Assembly (NCBI GenBank): GCA_930989305.1
Contig: CAKNLF010000018.1
Coordinates: 1-33,280, forward strand
Length of the DNA stretch: 33,280 nt
Origin: an uncultured Roseburia sp.
Lineage (GTDB): Bacteria > Bacillota > Clostridia > Lachnospirales > Lachnospiraceae
Direction of reading: 5' to 3'
The notes under the pieces are model-generated. The model worked only from the letters and a program-made list of their open reading frames with translations. It ran no database searches and was not told where the DNA came from. The position numbers and the translations under genes are program-made. Shown one piece after another: positions 24,381 through 32,741 of the stretch; within the stretch, counting starts at the first letter, position 1; the number at the start of each line of letters is the position of its first letter.

Positions 24381-24932
24381 TTAGAAGAAATCCTGACACA
24401 GCCGGTCCAGCACTTCTCTTTCCACAACTTCTATAGGAACCTGATCCAGATTATTGACCCAGTAAGTATATGCGCCGATGCATCCGGAAGCGATCATTTC
24501 CAGGACCAGTTCTTCCTCTTTCATGTCAATCTTTTCATAGCGGAATTTTTTCAGGAAATCTCTCTTGATCACCTTTTTCCATTTGTAAATAAACAATCCG
24601 TCTTTGCTTTTATTCAAAAGAGTCCGAAACCAGAAATCGTTTTCTTTGATATACAGCAGTGTGGCCCGAAAATGTCCTTCTTTGCTGTATCCGTCCTTTT
24701 TAAATCTGTATGACACAAAACTTTTATTGCGCTCCGCGCAGTTTTCGATCAGCAGATCTTCAATGGATTCCAGCACTTCGTAAACATCCGCGAAATAATA
24801 ATAAAATGACGTTCTTGGAATATCCACTTTTTCGCAGATTCCTTTTACTGTGATCTCATGAAGTTCTTTTTTGGAAAAAAATTCCATAAATGCGTTCTGG
24901 ATCTTCCGGGTTGTATCATCATAAGCCTGCAT
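24381..24932 (-). CDS. TetR/AcrR-family transcriptional regulator
   Basis: The ATG at 24932 (MQAYDDTTRK, 183 residues) is chosen because GGGAGG lies seven bases before it; the longer frame to 24983 has no such site and would run past the predicted promoter. The N-terminal helix-turn-helix (about 8-52) reads ITVKGICEKVDIPRTSFYYYF, typical of TetR. The C-terminal domain is helical with a TetR_C_7-like feel (LLNKSKDGLFIYKWKKVIKRDF). It is likely a ligand-responsive repressor. The nearest plausible targets are itself and the downstream ABC exporter, whose promoter region carries a perfect palindrome. Confidence 0.91.
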   Translation of the reverse strand: MQAYDDTTRKIQNAFMEFFSKKELHEITVKGICEKVDIPRTSFYYYFADVYEVLESIEDLLIENCAERNKSFVSYRFKKDGYSKEGHFRATLLYIKENDFWFRTLLNKSKDGLFIYKWKKVIKRDFLKKFRYEKIDMKEEELVLEMIASGCIGAYTYWVNNLDQVPIEVVEREVLDRLCQDFF

Positions 24933-24972
24933 GCTGTTTCCTCCCTGCAAAAATACCGGTCTGTATATTTTT

Positions 24973-25001
24973 ATTATAAACAACCCTGATATTTATGCCA
25001 T
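24973..25001 (-). promoter_or_regulatory. Probable promoter of the TetR gene
   Basis: On the minus strand ATGGCA (25001-24996), 17 bases, then a perfect TATAAT (24978-24973) lie about 41 bases before the chosen TetR start. This placement supports the shorter start. Confidence 0.6.
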
Positions 25002-25069
25002 GTCTCTTTTTCTGAAATTCAACAAAGGCAGTTCACATCCGTCTCCAGCGCGTATATCCTGTACCGGCT

Positions 25070-26788
25070 TTATCGGTATACATAACTTCCGGCTTTATAT
25101 TTTGGCGGGATCACAGGAATCTGCAGATAAGAATCATAAGTTCCCCCTGTATGGATCACATGTCTGCCCTTATTATCCGTATCCCAGGAAAAGGGTTCAA
25201 ACCATGGATCACGGATATAGCGTCCTGCAACCCGTACGCGCAGCTGTTCCCCTTTATGCCAGAACCGGCTGTATGGATAGATTTCAATATCCACCGGAAC
25301 GATCTGCCCCGGCTCCAGCTTCTCTGTTTTTGTCAGAGACTGTACCGGCTGGATATCAGATGCCAGCTGTGGATCCTGATCTCTTCTAGACACACGGATT
25401 TTTCCCCAGGCGCCCGGATGGCGCTCTCCAAATACCCATGTGGGAATAAACTCGCCAGTTTCGTCCAGTTTCTGTACTGTAATGAACAGATCCATATCGT
25501 CATGTCCTTCCGCTTCTACCCAGAGATGCAGTTTCATAAATCCTGAAATTTCCGTATCTTCGTCAAATGTGATATCAAAACATGCTTCTTCTGTCTGAGC
25601 GTCATAGCTTGTCCTTGTATGTTCATAAGAAGGATCATAGGAAAGACTCTTCCTGTTGGCGTCCAGATACAGCTTTTTATATACAGTTCTTGGAATCGGG
25701 AAATCCGCTTCCGGGCGCTGTTTTTGAATATCGCAGTCATATGCGTCCATAACGTCCAGACGTACTCTCGGTGTCAGTTCCCAGCCGTTGTATATGCCTT
25801 TCAGATAGCGATCAAAAAATTTTCTCAGATCCTCTTTCATCTCATAGCTGTATGCGTCAGGCCATTCAAACTCTCTGTGGATCCGAAGCCATTTATTTTT
25901 TGAGGCTATTTTACGGTAAGCGTTAATGGTCCCTCGCATATGCAGATGACTCATCCCCGCCGCAATATACGCAGGCACCTGGATCTTATCAAATTTGGCG
26001 ATCTTGGATCTCCAGTACCCGTTCATATCCGGATATTTTACAGCCATGGCGGGAATATCTTCCATCAGTCCCTCCGGACTTTCTCCTCCCAGATCTTTAT
26101 ATACAAACCGGTTAAAACCGATAGCGGGTATCCCGCCTTCGCACATAAATTCCCGGAGAATATCCGAACAGCCCTCCCAGGGAGCAATTGCAGCCAGATG
26201 GGGCGGCTGTTCCGCTGCAATATACCACTGCATCATCGCAAGCATGGAATTTCCTGCCATACCGATCTTGCCGTTGCACCATTCCTGTTTTGCCAGCCAT
26301 TCAACAACTTCCGCGCCGTCTTTTCCTTCTGTATCTCCCCATATAGGCATTTCCCCTTCGGAATGACCGCATCCTCTGGGATCTACATTGGCCACCGCAT
26401 ATCCGTAATGGCACCAGTAATAGGGATCCGGCCCTTCATACTTGGTACCGTTGGAAATAGCGTCCATAGGAACCCCATAAGTCGCCCAGGGACGGGGCAT
26501 GTCATGAGGCCGCTTGCCGTAAATGCTCCATGCCATGATACAGGGAATATTTTTCCCATCCACAGGTCTGTAAATATCCGCGTAGATGGTAACTCCGTCG
26601 CTTAATGTGATCGCCACATCCTGCTCGCAGAGAATGCCGTTTTCTTCATAGGTCCGCTGATTCATAGGCGAATAATACCCCCAGCCGCCGGGAATGGAAT
26701 TAATATCCTTCAGCGGCACACAATGCCGATAAACCACATCAAACTCTTCCCCATCGATGACTCTTTTTCTGATGATTTCTTCCGCCAT
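25070..26788 (-). CDS. CocE/NonD-family alpha/beta hydrolase (S15-like acyl esterase or peptidase)
   Basis: This 572-residue cytosolic protein has an alpha/beta hydrolase domain (about 55-335) and a C-terminal jelly-roll domain (about 340-572) typical of CocE/X-Pro dipeptidyl-peptidase relatives. The oxyanion segment DPRGCGHSEG (136-145) is canonical. The nucleophile elbow reads GMAGNSML with Ser181, lacking the usual Tyr and final Gly of GxSYxG. The GWxD segment that carries the acid reads AAGMSHLHM, and the GPWxH segment reads FEWPDAYS, so the triad is not standard. Family enzymes cut esters, amides or prolyl peptides; the substrate here is unknown. AGGAGG lies eight bases before the ATG. 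It appears to be a single gene. Confidence 0.87.
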   Translation of the reverse strand: MAEEIIRKRVIDGEEFDVVYRHCVPLKDINSIPGGWGYYSPMNQRTYEENGILCEQDVAITLSDGVTIYADIYRPVDGKNIPCIMAWSIYGKRPHDMPRPWATYGVPMDAISNGTKYEGPDPYYWCHYGYAVANVDPRGCGHSEGEMPIWGDTEGKDGAEVVEWLAKQEWCNGKIGMAGNSMLAMMQWYIAAEQPPHLAAIAPWEGCSDILREFMCEGGIPAIGFNRFVYKDLGGESPEGLMEDIPAMAVKYPDMNGYWRSKIAKFDKIQVPAYIAAGMSHLHMRGTINAYRKIASKNKWLRIHREFEWPDAYSYEMKEDLRKFFDRYLKGIYNGWELTPRVRLDVMDAYDCDIQKQRPEADFPIPRTVYKKLYLDANRKSLSYDPSYEHTRTSYDAQTEEACFDITFDEDTEISGFMKLHLWVEAEGHDDMDLFITVQKLDETGEFIPTWVFGERHPGAWGKIRVSRRDQDPQLASDIQPVQSLTKTEKLEPGQIVPVDIEIYPYSRFWHKGEQLRVRVAGRYIRDPWFEPFSWDTDNKGRHVIHTGGTYDSYLQIPVIPPKYKAGSYVYR

Positions 26789-26913
26789 AGCAAATACCTC
26801 CTGTTATTTTTATTATTTTCTATATAAAAACTGTAACACTTCTCCTCCTTTCCTTCCCAGACACATGGAAAATGAGTGTCTCAGATACGCCTGTTTGTTT
26901 TTGTATATTTTTC

Positions 26914-26947
26914 ACAAAAAAGTCAGCCTGCATCAAGCAGACTGACT
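26914..26947 (-). terminator. Intrinsic terminator of the cyclophilin-like lipoprotein gene
   Basis: On the minus strand AGTCAGTCTGC and GCAGGCTGACT (26947-26937, 26931-26921) form an 11-bp stem with one G-T pair and a five-base loop. TTTTTTG follows. It starts 15 bases past the stop. Confidence 0.88.
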
Positions 26948-26962
26948 GTCCTGAAATAATAT

Positions 26963-27475
26963 TTATTTTTCCAGAGAAAATGTGACCGTCACATCTTCGT
27001 TCCCAATGGCCTGTTCCCAGCCATTCAGATCGTCAATATGGGCCAATCTGGTATAGCTCCAGGAATTCGAACCGTAAAACATCACGATCTGATTTCCCTG
27101 ATAGAGGACGATATCTCCCGGTCCGGCAGTAGTCTGCCGGTCATCTGCAGGCAGAGACCTTCCCAGTCCTCCTACTTTTTCAAATCCCCCGTAATCCCGC
27201 ATCTGTATGGTTAACGGCTCCTCCTCCAGCATGGCGGCCAGCGCGGCCGCTCCCCGGCTGTCTTCCATAGACGCGGTAAAGGTACTGTCTCCCACCTTTA
27301 CATACACCACAGACGGAGTCTCCGTTTCCGATGGGGCTTTGGGGGAATCGACTTTTTCTGTTCCCGGTGAAACGCTGCTTTCCGGGACTTTCTCTCCTGG
27401 TCCGCTTCCGCACCCTGCCAGAATCAGAGCAAGCGCCCCTGCTGAGATCAGGAATAAAGGTATGTTCTTTCTCAT
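26963..27475 (-). CDS. Lipoprotein with cyclophilin-like fold domain
   Basis: This 170-residue protein has a lipoprotein signal (lipobox LILAGC, Cys22), a Pro/Ser/Glu-rich linker (23-53) and a C-terminal cyclophilin-like domain (about 54-170). The domain motifs are SLPADD (107-112), GPGDIVLY (118-125) and SWSYTRL (138-144). The fold resembles cyclophilins but the catalytic Arg/Phe set of prolyl isomerases is not evident, and the family's role is unknown. It should sit on the outer face of the membrane. A cytosolic paralogue with the same motifs lies at 29545-29913. It has its own terminator, and no partner is obvious besides the neighbouring lipoprotein gene. Confidence 0.85.
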   Translation of the reverse strand: MRKNIPLFLISAGALALILAGCGSGPGEKVPESSVSPGTEKVDSPKAPSETETPSVVYVKVGDSTFTASMEDSRGAAALAAMLEEEPLTIQMRDYGGFEKVGGLGRSLPADDRQTTAGPGDIVLYQGNQIVMFYGSNSWSYTRLAHIDDLNGWEQAIGNEDVTVTFSLEK

Positions 27476-27600
27476 TTTTTCATCCCTTTCCTATTTTCGT
27501 TTTCTGTTGAATCCTGTCCTAATCTCAGTATAGGCGCCCAAAAATCAGATATCCAATATTTATTTGCTATCTCTTTCCATAATCTCCTGTTATATCCGGA

Positions 27601-28356
27601 TTACTGGCCATTGTCATCCATTCCTATAAATCCTTCCTGGCCGCCCTGGTTATAAATCCCGTACATGCCATCAGGCATTGTCTGACAGGTTTCCCGATCA
27701 ATAAAAGTCCAGGACAGGAATTCCTCAGGCAGATCTTTCAGGGGACAGCCCGGCAGATAGATCATAAATGTGTCCGCGTCGTCAAACCCGTATGCCTCGC
27801 TGTAAATGTAACGGACATTGTCCTCGATATATTCTTCCCCTGCCGTCCCCTGAACATCCAGATGATCCAGCTTCATTGTATAGGAATAATCGTCCACCTT
27901 TTGGGGCTCTGTAAATTTGCCGCTGAACTGGGAAATATAGACAGTCCCGTTTTCATATCCCGGACCGGCATCTCCCATATCACTGTCCTGATACTGCCCG
28001 GTAAATGTCCCGTCCGGGCTGAGTTCAAAAGTAGTGGCCCATGCTCCTGCGCCGCTGCTGAAAGTAAACTGGGAAGGCAGTTTTGCAAAAATATTTTCGT
28101 CCTGCGTTTCCTGAACTTCCGGAGTTTTCTGCTCCTCAGAAGTTTCCGGGGCTGTGGAATCTTTCTGATCCCCGGAGGATTCCAGATTCCCGGAAAGTTC
28201 CTGGTTCCCGGCAGGTTCCTGATATTCCCCGCTCATATTTGAACTTTCCTCAGACACAGAACCTGCTGTCTGGGTCCCGCAGCCTGCGGCGCCGATCATC
28301 CCTGCGCAAAGAGACAGTACGCAAAGATTTTTTACCAGATTTCTTTTCATTTTCAT
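27601..28356 (-). CDS. Lipoprotein of unknown function with low-complexity linker
   Basis: This 251-residue protein starts with a lipoprotein signal (lipobox GAAGC, Cys26). A linker (about 30-87) is rich in Gln, Glu, Ser and Gly, with imperfect SGN/SGD-type repeats seen at the DNA level as CCCGG/TTCC runs. A strand-rich globular domain (about 90-251) follows, including FELSPDGTFTGQY and SYTMKLDHLDV. The strand pattern resembles small extracellular lipocalin-like or DUF-type sensor domains, but I do not recognise a family. Two in-frame ATGs (28356 and 28350) compete; the GAGG site is better spaced for the second. It is expected on the outer membrane face. Confidence 0.8.
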   Translation of the reverse strand: MKMKRNLVKNLCVLSLCAGMIGAAGCGTQTAGSVSEESSNMSGEYQEPAGNQELSGNLESSGDQKDSTAPETSEEQKTPEVQETQDENIFAKLPSQFTFSSGAGAWATTFELSPDGTFTGQYQDSDMGDAGPGYENGTVYISQFSGKFTEPQKVDDYSYTMKLDHLDVQGTAGEEYIEDNVRYIYSEAYGFDDADTFMIYLPGCPLKDLPEEFLSWTFIDRETCQTMPDGMYGIYNQGGQEGFIGMDDNGQ

Positions 28357-28424
28357 TCACCTCTTCCGACCGATCACAGGTCATTTTCTATGTACTGTTT
28401 ATTTTAACATTTTTTCAGATAGAA

Positions 28425-28460
28425 AACAAAAAATACCGGTCCGGGAAAATCCCGGGCCGG
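28425..28460 (-). terminator. Terminator of the aldo/keto reductase operon
   Basis: Minus-strand arms CCGGCCCGGGA (28460-28450) and TCCCGGACCGG (28446-28436) pair at 10 of 11 positions around a three-base loop. TATTTTTTGTTTT follows. It begins 24 bases past the last gene of the operon. Confidence 0.88.
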
Positions 28461-28484
28461 CGCGCCTTTAAATATTGTTTCCTT

Positions 28485-29522
28485 TTATATTTTCTGTTTT
28501 CCTACAGACCAGACATGTTTTTCTCCCGAGGACGCGGCTGTATTTTGAGCCATTACGCCCACCAGCCGGTGAGGAACGTAAAGTTCCTCCAGATAATGGG
28601 TCTCATCCGGATCCAGCTGCAGGCTGACTGCTTTAACTGCGTCTTCAATATGAGAAAGCTTTGTCACCCCGGTTACTGGGGAGGTCACTTTCGTAAGAAG
28701 CCATGCCAGAGAAACCTCTGTCATAGTCACACCCCGTTGCCGGGCTATTTCAGATACCCGGCGGATGATCCGCTCATCTCCATCGGCTGTTCCGTCATAT
28801 TTTAACTTGGCATATGTATCTTCCCTGAGCCTTTTTGTTGTTTCCTGAGGGCTCCTGGACAGTCTGCCGCCTGCCAGAGCGCTGTATGGAGTCATAGCAA
28901 TGCTGTCCTCTTTGCAGAGCTTTGCCATTTCCCGCTCTTCTTCCCGAAAGATCAGATTGTAATGATTCTGCACGGATACAAACTTCGCAAAACCTTCCCG
29001 CTCCGCCAGTCCGTTTGCCTTGGCCAGCTGATATGCGTAACAATTGGAAATGCCGATATATCTGGTCTTTCCGGCCTTTACCATTTGATTCAGTCCGTCC
29101 ATGATATCATACAGCGGCGTCCGGTAATCCCACATATGATAAATATACAGATCCACATGATCCATACCCAGATTTTTCAGACTGGTATCAAGCATCCGCC
29201 GGATATGCTCCTGTCCGGTAATTCCGTTTTCGATTTCTTCATCGGTACGGGGCAAAAACTTTGTGGCAACCACCACCTGATCCCGCCGGGTGAAATCTTT
29301 CAGCGCCCGCCCCAGGTACTGTTCGCTTGTGCCGTTTTGATAACCAATGGCCGTATCAAAGAAATTTACGCCCAGTTCCAGACCGCGGCTGATGATCTTT
29401 CTGGACTGTTCCTCATCCAGCGTCCAGGTATGCTGGCCGTTTGCCGCATCCCCAAATCCCATACATCCCATACAAATGCGGGAAACGTTCAAATCTGAAG
29501 TTCCAAGTTTTACATATTCCAT
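28485..29522 (-). CDS. Aldo/keto reductase (about 345 residues, AKR with extended C-terminus)
   Basis: This 345-residue cytosolic NADPH-dependent oxidoreductase has the (beta/alpha)8 aldo/keto reductase fold. The catalytic tetrad is complete: D56, Y61, K88 and H129. The cofactor region near the C-terminus (SPVTGVTKLSHIEDAV) is typical of the YhdN/AKR11-13-like group. It should reduce aldehydes or ketones; the substrate is not predictable. It is the last gene of a three-gene operon, 22 bases after the cyclophilin-like gene, and is followed by a strong terminator. GGAGAG precedes the ATG. Confidence 0.94.
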   Translation of the reverse strand: MEYVKLGTSDLNVSRICMGCMGFGDAANGQHTWTLDEEQSRKIISRGLELGVNFFDTAIGYQNGTSEQYLGRALKDFTRRDQVVVATKFLPRTDEEIENGITGQEHIRRMLDTSLKNLGMDHVDLYIYHMWDYRTPLYDIMDGLNQMVKAGKTRYIGISNCYAYQLAKANGLAEREGFAKFVSVQNHYNLIFREEEREMAKLCKEDSIAMTPYSALAGGRLSRSPQETTKRLREDTYAKLKYDGTADGDERIIRRVSEIARQRGVTMTEVSLAWLLTKVTSPVTGVTKLSHIEDAVKAVSLQLDPDETHYLEELYVPHRLVGVMAQNTAASSGEKHVWSVGKQKI

Positions 29523-29544
29523 ATCTGTTTCTCTCTCCTTCTTT

Positions 29545-29913
29545 TCACAGTGTTTTCTCTTCCTCTGAAAGGGTCAGAGTAGCTGTAATACTCCCTTTCC
29601 CCAGCGCTTCTTTCAACTCTTCTGCCGAAAGTCCCTGAACCTTTCCCAGCCTGGTAAAATTCCAGGTATTCGGCGCGTAATAGATCACCAGGAGATTTCC
29701 CTCTGACAAGATCACATCTCCGGGAGCCGTGGTGATCCGTTCATCATTGGCGGGAAGGTCCATTCCAAAGCTCCCGAACTTTTCCATATGCGCATAGTCC
29801 TTCATCCGGATCGTAAACGGCCCTTTTTTCAGCAGTTCCCTTACGGCTTCCGCGGAACTGTTCTCATAGAGCTTTACCCGGATATTTTTCCCGTTTATTT
29901 CTATATTCATCAT
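29545..29913 (-). CDS. Cytosolic cyclophilin-like fold protein
   Basis: This 122-residue protein consists of a single cyclophilin-like domain with no signal peptide. The motifs DLPAND (52-57), APGDVIL (63-69) and TWNFTRLG (83-90) parallel those of the lipoprotein at 26963-27475, so the two are paralogues. The family is often found beside flavodoxins and aldo/keto reductases, and its biochemical role is unknown. It lies between two aldo/keto reductase genes with gaps of 35 and 22 bases. Co-transcription with both suggests a shared redox function. Two adjacent ATGs are possible starts. Confidence 0.87.
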   Translation of the reverse strand: MMNIEINGKNIRVKLYENSSAEAVRELLKKGPFTIRMKDYAHMEKFGSFGMDLPANDERITTAPGDVILSEGNLLVIYYAPNTWNFTRLGKVQGLSAEELKEALGKGSITATLTLSEEEKTL

Positions 29914-29948
29914 GATCGTCTTCTCCCTTACCCATCCGGTATTTCTAT

Positions 29949-30812
29949 TTATAAGCTGGTGAGAACAGGATTGTTCAGATAGTCATAAACTCTTCTGACC
30001 TCGCTGACTTTACGGGTATCCAGCATGGACGGACAGCCTTTGTCCAGCTTCGCGATCTGCTCCATGTCCTCCGGATCCAGCTCAAAATCCCAGATTTCCA
30101 GATTCTCTTTCATCCGCTCCCGGTGAACAGTCTTTGAAATCACAATCAAACCCTGCTGTACATTCCAGCGCAGGATCACCTGTGCCGGAGTTTTGCCGTG
30201 CTTTTTTCCGATTCTTAACAGCGCCGGTTCACAAAACATTCCTTTCAGCCCCTCCGCGAAGGGAGCCCAGGCCTCCGGCTGAACGCCCAGCTCTTTCATC
30301 AGCTGCAAATCCTGGGCCCGCTGATAATGAGGGTGCCGTTCGATCTGATTGATCTGAGGCCTGATCTGTACATTGCAGCACAGATCCAGCAGACGGTCCG
30401 GCGTAAAGTTGCACACGCCTATGGCACGTACTTTTCCCGCCCGGTACAGTTCTTCCAACGCCCGCCAGGATCCGTAATAGTCTCCAAAGGGCATATGGAT
30501 CAGATACAGATCCAAATATTCCAGCCCCAGCTTTTTCCTTGACCGTTCAAAGGCCTCCATAGTCCGGTCATATCCCATCTCCTGGATATAGGCCTTTGTG
30601 GTAATAAAAAGTTCTTCCCGGGCCACGCCGCAGTCCCTGATCCCGCGGCCCACAGCTTCCTCATTTTGGTACGAGCTGGCTGTGTCGATCAGACGGTAAC
30701 CGGCTTTTACAGCATTTCTCACTACCTGTTCGCAATCCTGCTCAGGCACCTGAAATACGCCAAAGCCTTCCATTGGAACAGACACCCCATTATATAACTT
30801 TATCCTTTCCAC
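29949..30812 (-). CDS. Aldo/keto reductase (2,5-diketo-gluconate reductase-like)
   Basis: This 287-residue cytosolic reductase has the catalytic tetrad D43, Y48, K73 and H106. The compact N-terminus (KLYNGVSVPMEGFGVFQV) and length match the AKR5-type group that contains DkgA/YvgN-like enzymes, a different branch from the other reductase in the operon. It begins with GTG, with GGAGG about ten bases upstream. It is the first gene of the operon and is divergent from a LysR-type gene, with a shared control region of 170 bases. Likely substrates are small toxic or sugar-derived carbonyls reduced with NADPH. Confidence 0.93.
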   Translation of the reverse strand: MERIKLYNGVSVPMEGFGVFQVPEQDCEQVVRNAVKAGYRLIDTASSYQNEEAVGRGIRDCGVAREELFITTKAYIQEMGYDRTMEAFERSRKKLGLEYLDLYLIHMPFGDYYGSWRALEELYRAGKVRAIGVCNFTPDRLLDLCCNVQIRPQINQIERHPHYQRAQDLQLMKELGVQPEAWAPFAEGLKGMFCEPALLRIGKKHGKTPAQVILRWNVQQGLIVISKTVHRERMKENLEIWDFELDPEDMEQIAKLDKGCPSMLDTRKVSEVRRVYDYLNNPVLTSL

Positions 30813-30902
30813 TACAGGTTCGCCTCCACTTCTTTCTTTGGTCCTATTATAAATTTCCGGGGAAATAACAGCAAACAGTTATATATTCTTATTTATCATC
30901 GC

Positions 30903-30942
30903 TTGCAGGAATAATAGGCTCATGTTATACTGAGACATAACA
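30903..30942 (+). promoter_or_regulatory. LysR gene promoter with palindromic operator in the AKR divergent region
   Basis: TTGCAG (30903-30908), 17 bases, then TATACT (30926-30931) form the likely promoter of the plus-strand LysR gene. The -10 lies inside TGTTAT-8-ATAACA (30923-30942), a perfect 6-bp inverted repeat of LysR-box type. A protein bound there would repress its own gene and could activate the divergent reductase operon. Confidence 0.63.
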
Positions 30943-30982
30943 TTTGTACCCTTTATAGCAAAAAATACGGAGGATCCATGAT

Positions 30983-31894
30983 ATGATAGAGACAAGACTG
31001 CTTCACTATTTTCTCGCTGTGGCCCGGGAACAGAATATCACAAAGGCCGCCCAGACCCTGTTCATTTCCCAGTCCACCCTGTCCAAACAGATGATGGATC
31101 TGGAAAAGCAGCTGGGAACACAGCTTTTTATCCGGGGCAAACGTAAAGTCACGTTAACAGAGGACGGCGTATTTTTCCGCAGCCGGGCCCGGGAGATCAT
31201 GAAACTTCTGGAAAATACAGAAACCGCTTTGCATACTGACACCAAAAATCTGAATGGAGACATTTTTATCGGATGCGGGGAAACTGTGGCCATGGACTCC
31301 ATTGCCGGACTTATGGCAGAATTTCATCAGCAGTATCCGGACGTAAAATTTCACACTTACAGCGGAGACGCGGATGCGGTTATAGAAAGAATTGACAAGG
31401 GGCTCTGCGACATGGGCCTTCTGCTGGGGCCTGTAAGGCAGGAAAAATATGATTACCTGAATCTGCATCAGAAAGATATTTACGGTCTGCTGATGCCGGC
31501 GGACTGCAGGCTAGCAGCCCAGGATACCATAAACATTGACCAGCTGAAATCACTGCCTATGATCCTGGCAGATCAGACCTTTTACGGACACCAGGATCTG
31601 GACTGGTTCGGAGAAGATGCCCTGAATGTAGTCGCTACCTACAATCTGATCTACAATGCCACTTTTCTGGTAGAGCACGGCATCGGCTACGCCCTCTGCT
31701 TCGACCGTCTCGTAAATACAAACGGCCGCAGGCTTATCTTTCGTCCCATCAGTCCCGAATTATCCGTAGGACTGTACATTGTCACAAAAAAATACCAGGT
31801 ATTCTCACCTGCTGCCAGAGAATTTTACGAAAGGCTGAAAGAATCCTCCAGACAGGCCCGGGCAAACTCCCTTTCAGATCCTTCGGCTATTTAA
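30983..31894 (+). CDS. LysR-family transcriptional regulator of the AKR operon
   Basis: This 303-residue protein has the N-terminal winged helix-turn-helix (about 1-60; NITKAAQTLFISQSTLSKQM) and a two-lobed effector domain (about 88-290, opening GDIFIGCGETVAMDSIA). GGAGG lies nine bases before the ATG. It is divergent from the aldo/keto reductase, cyclophilin-like, aldo/keto reductase operon, the usual arrangement for a LysR protein and its target. The effector is unknown; reductase operons of this kind often respond to electrophiles or carbonyl compounds. Confidence 0.93.
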   Translation: MIETRLLHYFLAVAREQNITKAAQTLFISQSTLSKQMMDLEKQLGTQLFIRGKRKVTLTEDGVFFRSRAREIMKLLENTETALHTDTKNLNGDIFIGCGETVAMDSIAGLMAEFHQQYPDVKFHTYSGDADAVIERIDKGLCDMGLLLGPVRQEKYDYLNLHQKDIYGLLMPADCRLAAQDTINIDQLKSLPMILADQTFYGHQDLDWFGEDALNVVATYNLIYNATFLVEHGIGYALCFDRLVNTNGRRLIFRPISPELSVGLYIVTKKYQVFSPAAREFYERLKESSRQARANSLSDPSAI

Positions 31895-31915
31895 ACAGCA
31901 GTTTCTCATGTACAG

Positions 31916-31950
31916 CCAAAAACGCGGCGGCATCTTTCCGATACCGCCGC
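31916..31950 (-). terminator. Hairpin between the convergent LysR and DUF4097-like genes
   Basis: GCGGCGG (31924-31930) pairs with CCGCCGC (31944-31950) around a 13-base loop. On the minus strand GTTTTTGG follows, fitting a terminator for the DUF4097-like gene. The convergent LysR gene ends only 29 bases before the stem, so its transcript may also stop here. Confidence 0.62.
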
Positions 31951-31989
31951 CTATGAAAATATTTCAGCTCTAAATTTTTCATTCTATAT

Positions 31990-32655
31990 CTATTGCTTTA
32001 CAAACGCAATCTCAATATCCCCGTTATTACAGGAAACATCTAATGTTTTCGCGCCGGTATCCTTATCCCCCGGCAGGTTGCTGTCGCCCTTTTTTATTTC
32101 GGAGCGGATGGCAAAATCATCATAACTTCCCACGATCGTACCGGAAATATTTCCGTTTTTGGCGTTTAAAGTCAGAGCGATTCCTGTATCCAGATTTTCA
32201 AAAATAACATTGCCTCCATTGGAAGAGATATCTATATTTTTCGTCACTGTCAACCCGGGAACGGTAATATCCTCATTTGTAGTAGACAAGGTAAGGTCTT
32301 CCAGAAGCCCGTCGGGAATCTGCAGCAGGATCTTCCGGTCTTCAGCAGACGTTTTGCCTCCAATATAATCTGACAGCCCCTTATCACTGGCAGCTGTCAT
32401 TGTCAGCATCTGATCATCGGAAACAGAAATGTCATAGTATTCTTTGCTGTTTTCAGAATATTGTATATGAACCTGGTCGTCTCCGGACGCTTCCACCGTA
32501 ATCTCTCTGTCCCTGACATCCAGATCGATCCCTCTGATCCGCACATCCGGTGTATAAGTTTTTTTCTCAAACGGTTCGCTGCCGCCTCCTGCGCAGCCTG
32601 CAAAAATGAAACTGCACAATATAACGCATAATATAATCGAAATGGTTTTCTTCAT
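31990..32655 (-). CDS. DUF4097-like beta-helix lipoprotein
   Basis: This 221-residue protein has a lipoprotein signal (lipobox FIFAGC, Cys21) and then a repetitive strand domain. Rungs such as VRIRGIDLDVRDREITVEA, DISSNGGNVIFENL and LDVSCNNGDIEIAFV show the spaced Asn-Gly-Gly/Asp-Ile turns of DUF4097 (putative adhesin-like) proteins. Those are often part of LiaF/PspC-like envelope stress loci, but no such partner is seen here. It is expected to be on the outer face of the membrane. GGAGGAG precedes the ATG. It is divergent from the MerR gene and could be co-regulated, which is inference. Confidence 0.86.
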   Translation of the reverse strand: MKKTISIILCVILCSFIFAGCAGGGSEPFEKKTYTPDVRIRGIDLDVRDREITVEASGDDQVHIQYSENSKEYYDISVSDDQMLTMTAASDKGLSDYIGGKTSAEDRKILLQIPDGLLEDLTLSTTNEDITVPGLTVTKNIDISSNGGNVIFENLDTGIALTLNAKNGNISGTIVGSYDDFAIRSEIKKGDSNLPGDKDTGAKTLDVSCNNGDIEIAFVKQ

Positions 32656-32741
32656 TATGGCTCCTCCATCATTTTATAGATTATGATTACAAAACTGGTG
32701 GCATTCAGAACACACTGTGTGATAAACTGTTTACATCCATA

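Noticed and set aside
28100..28260. Tandem repeat or CRISPR-like array
   Set aside because: The CCCGG/TTCC-like periodicity is the imperfect coding repetition of a lipoprotein linker, with no regular repeat-spacer pattern.
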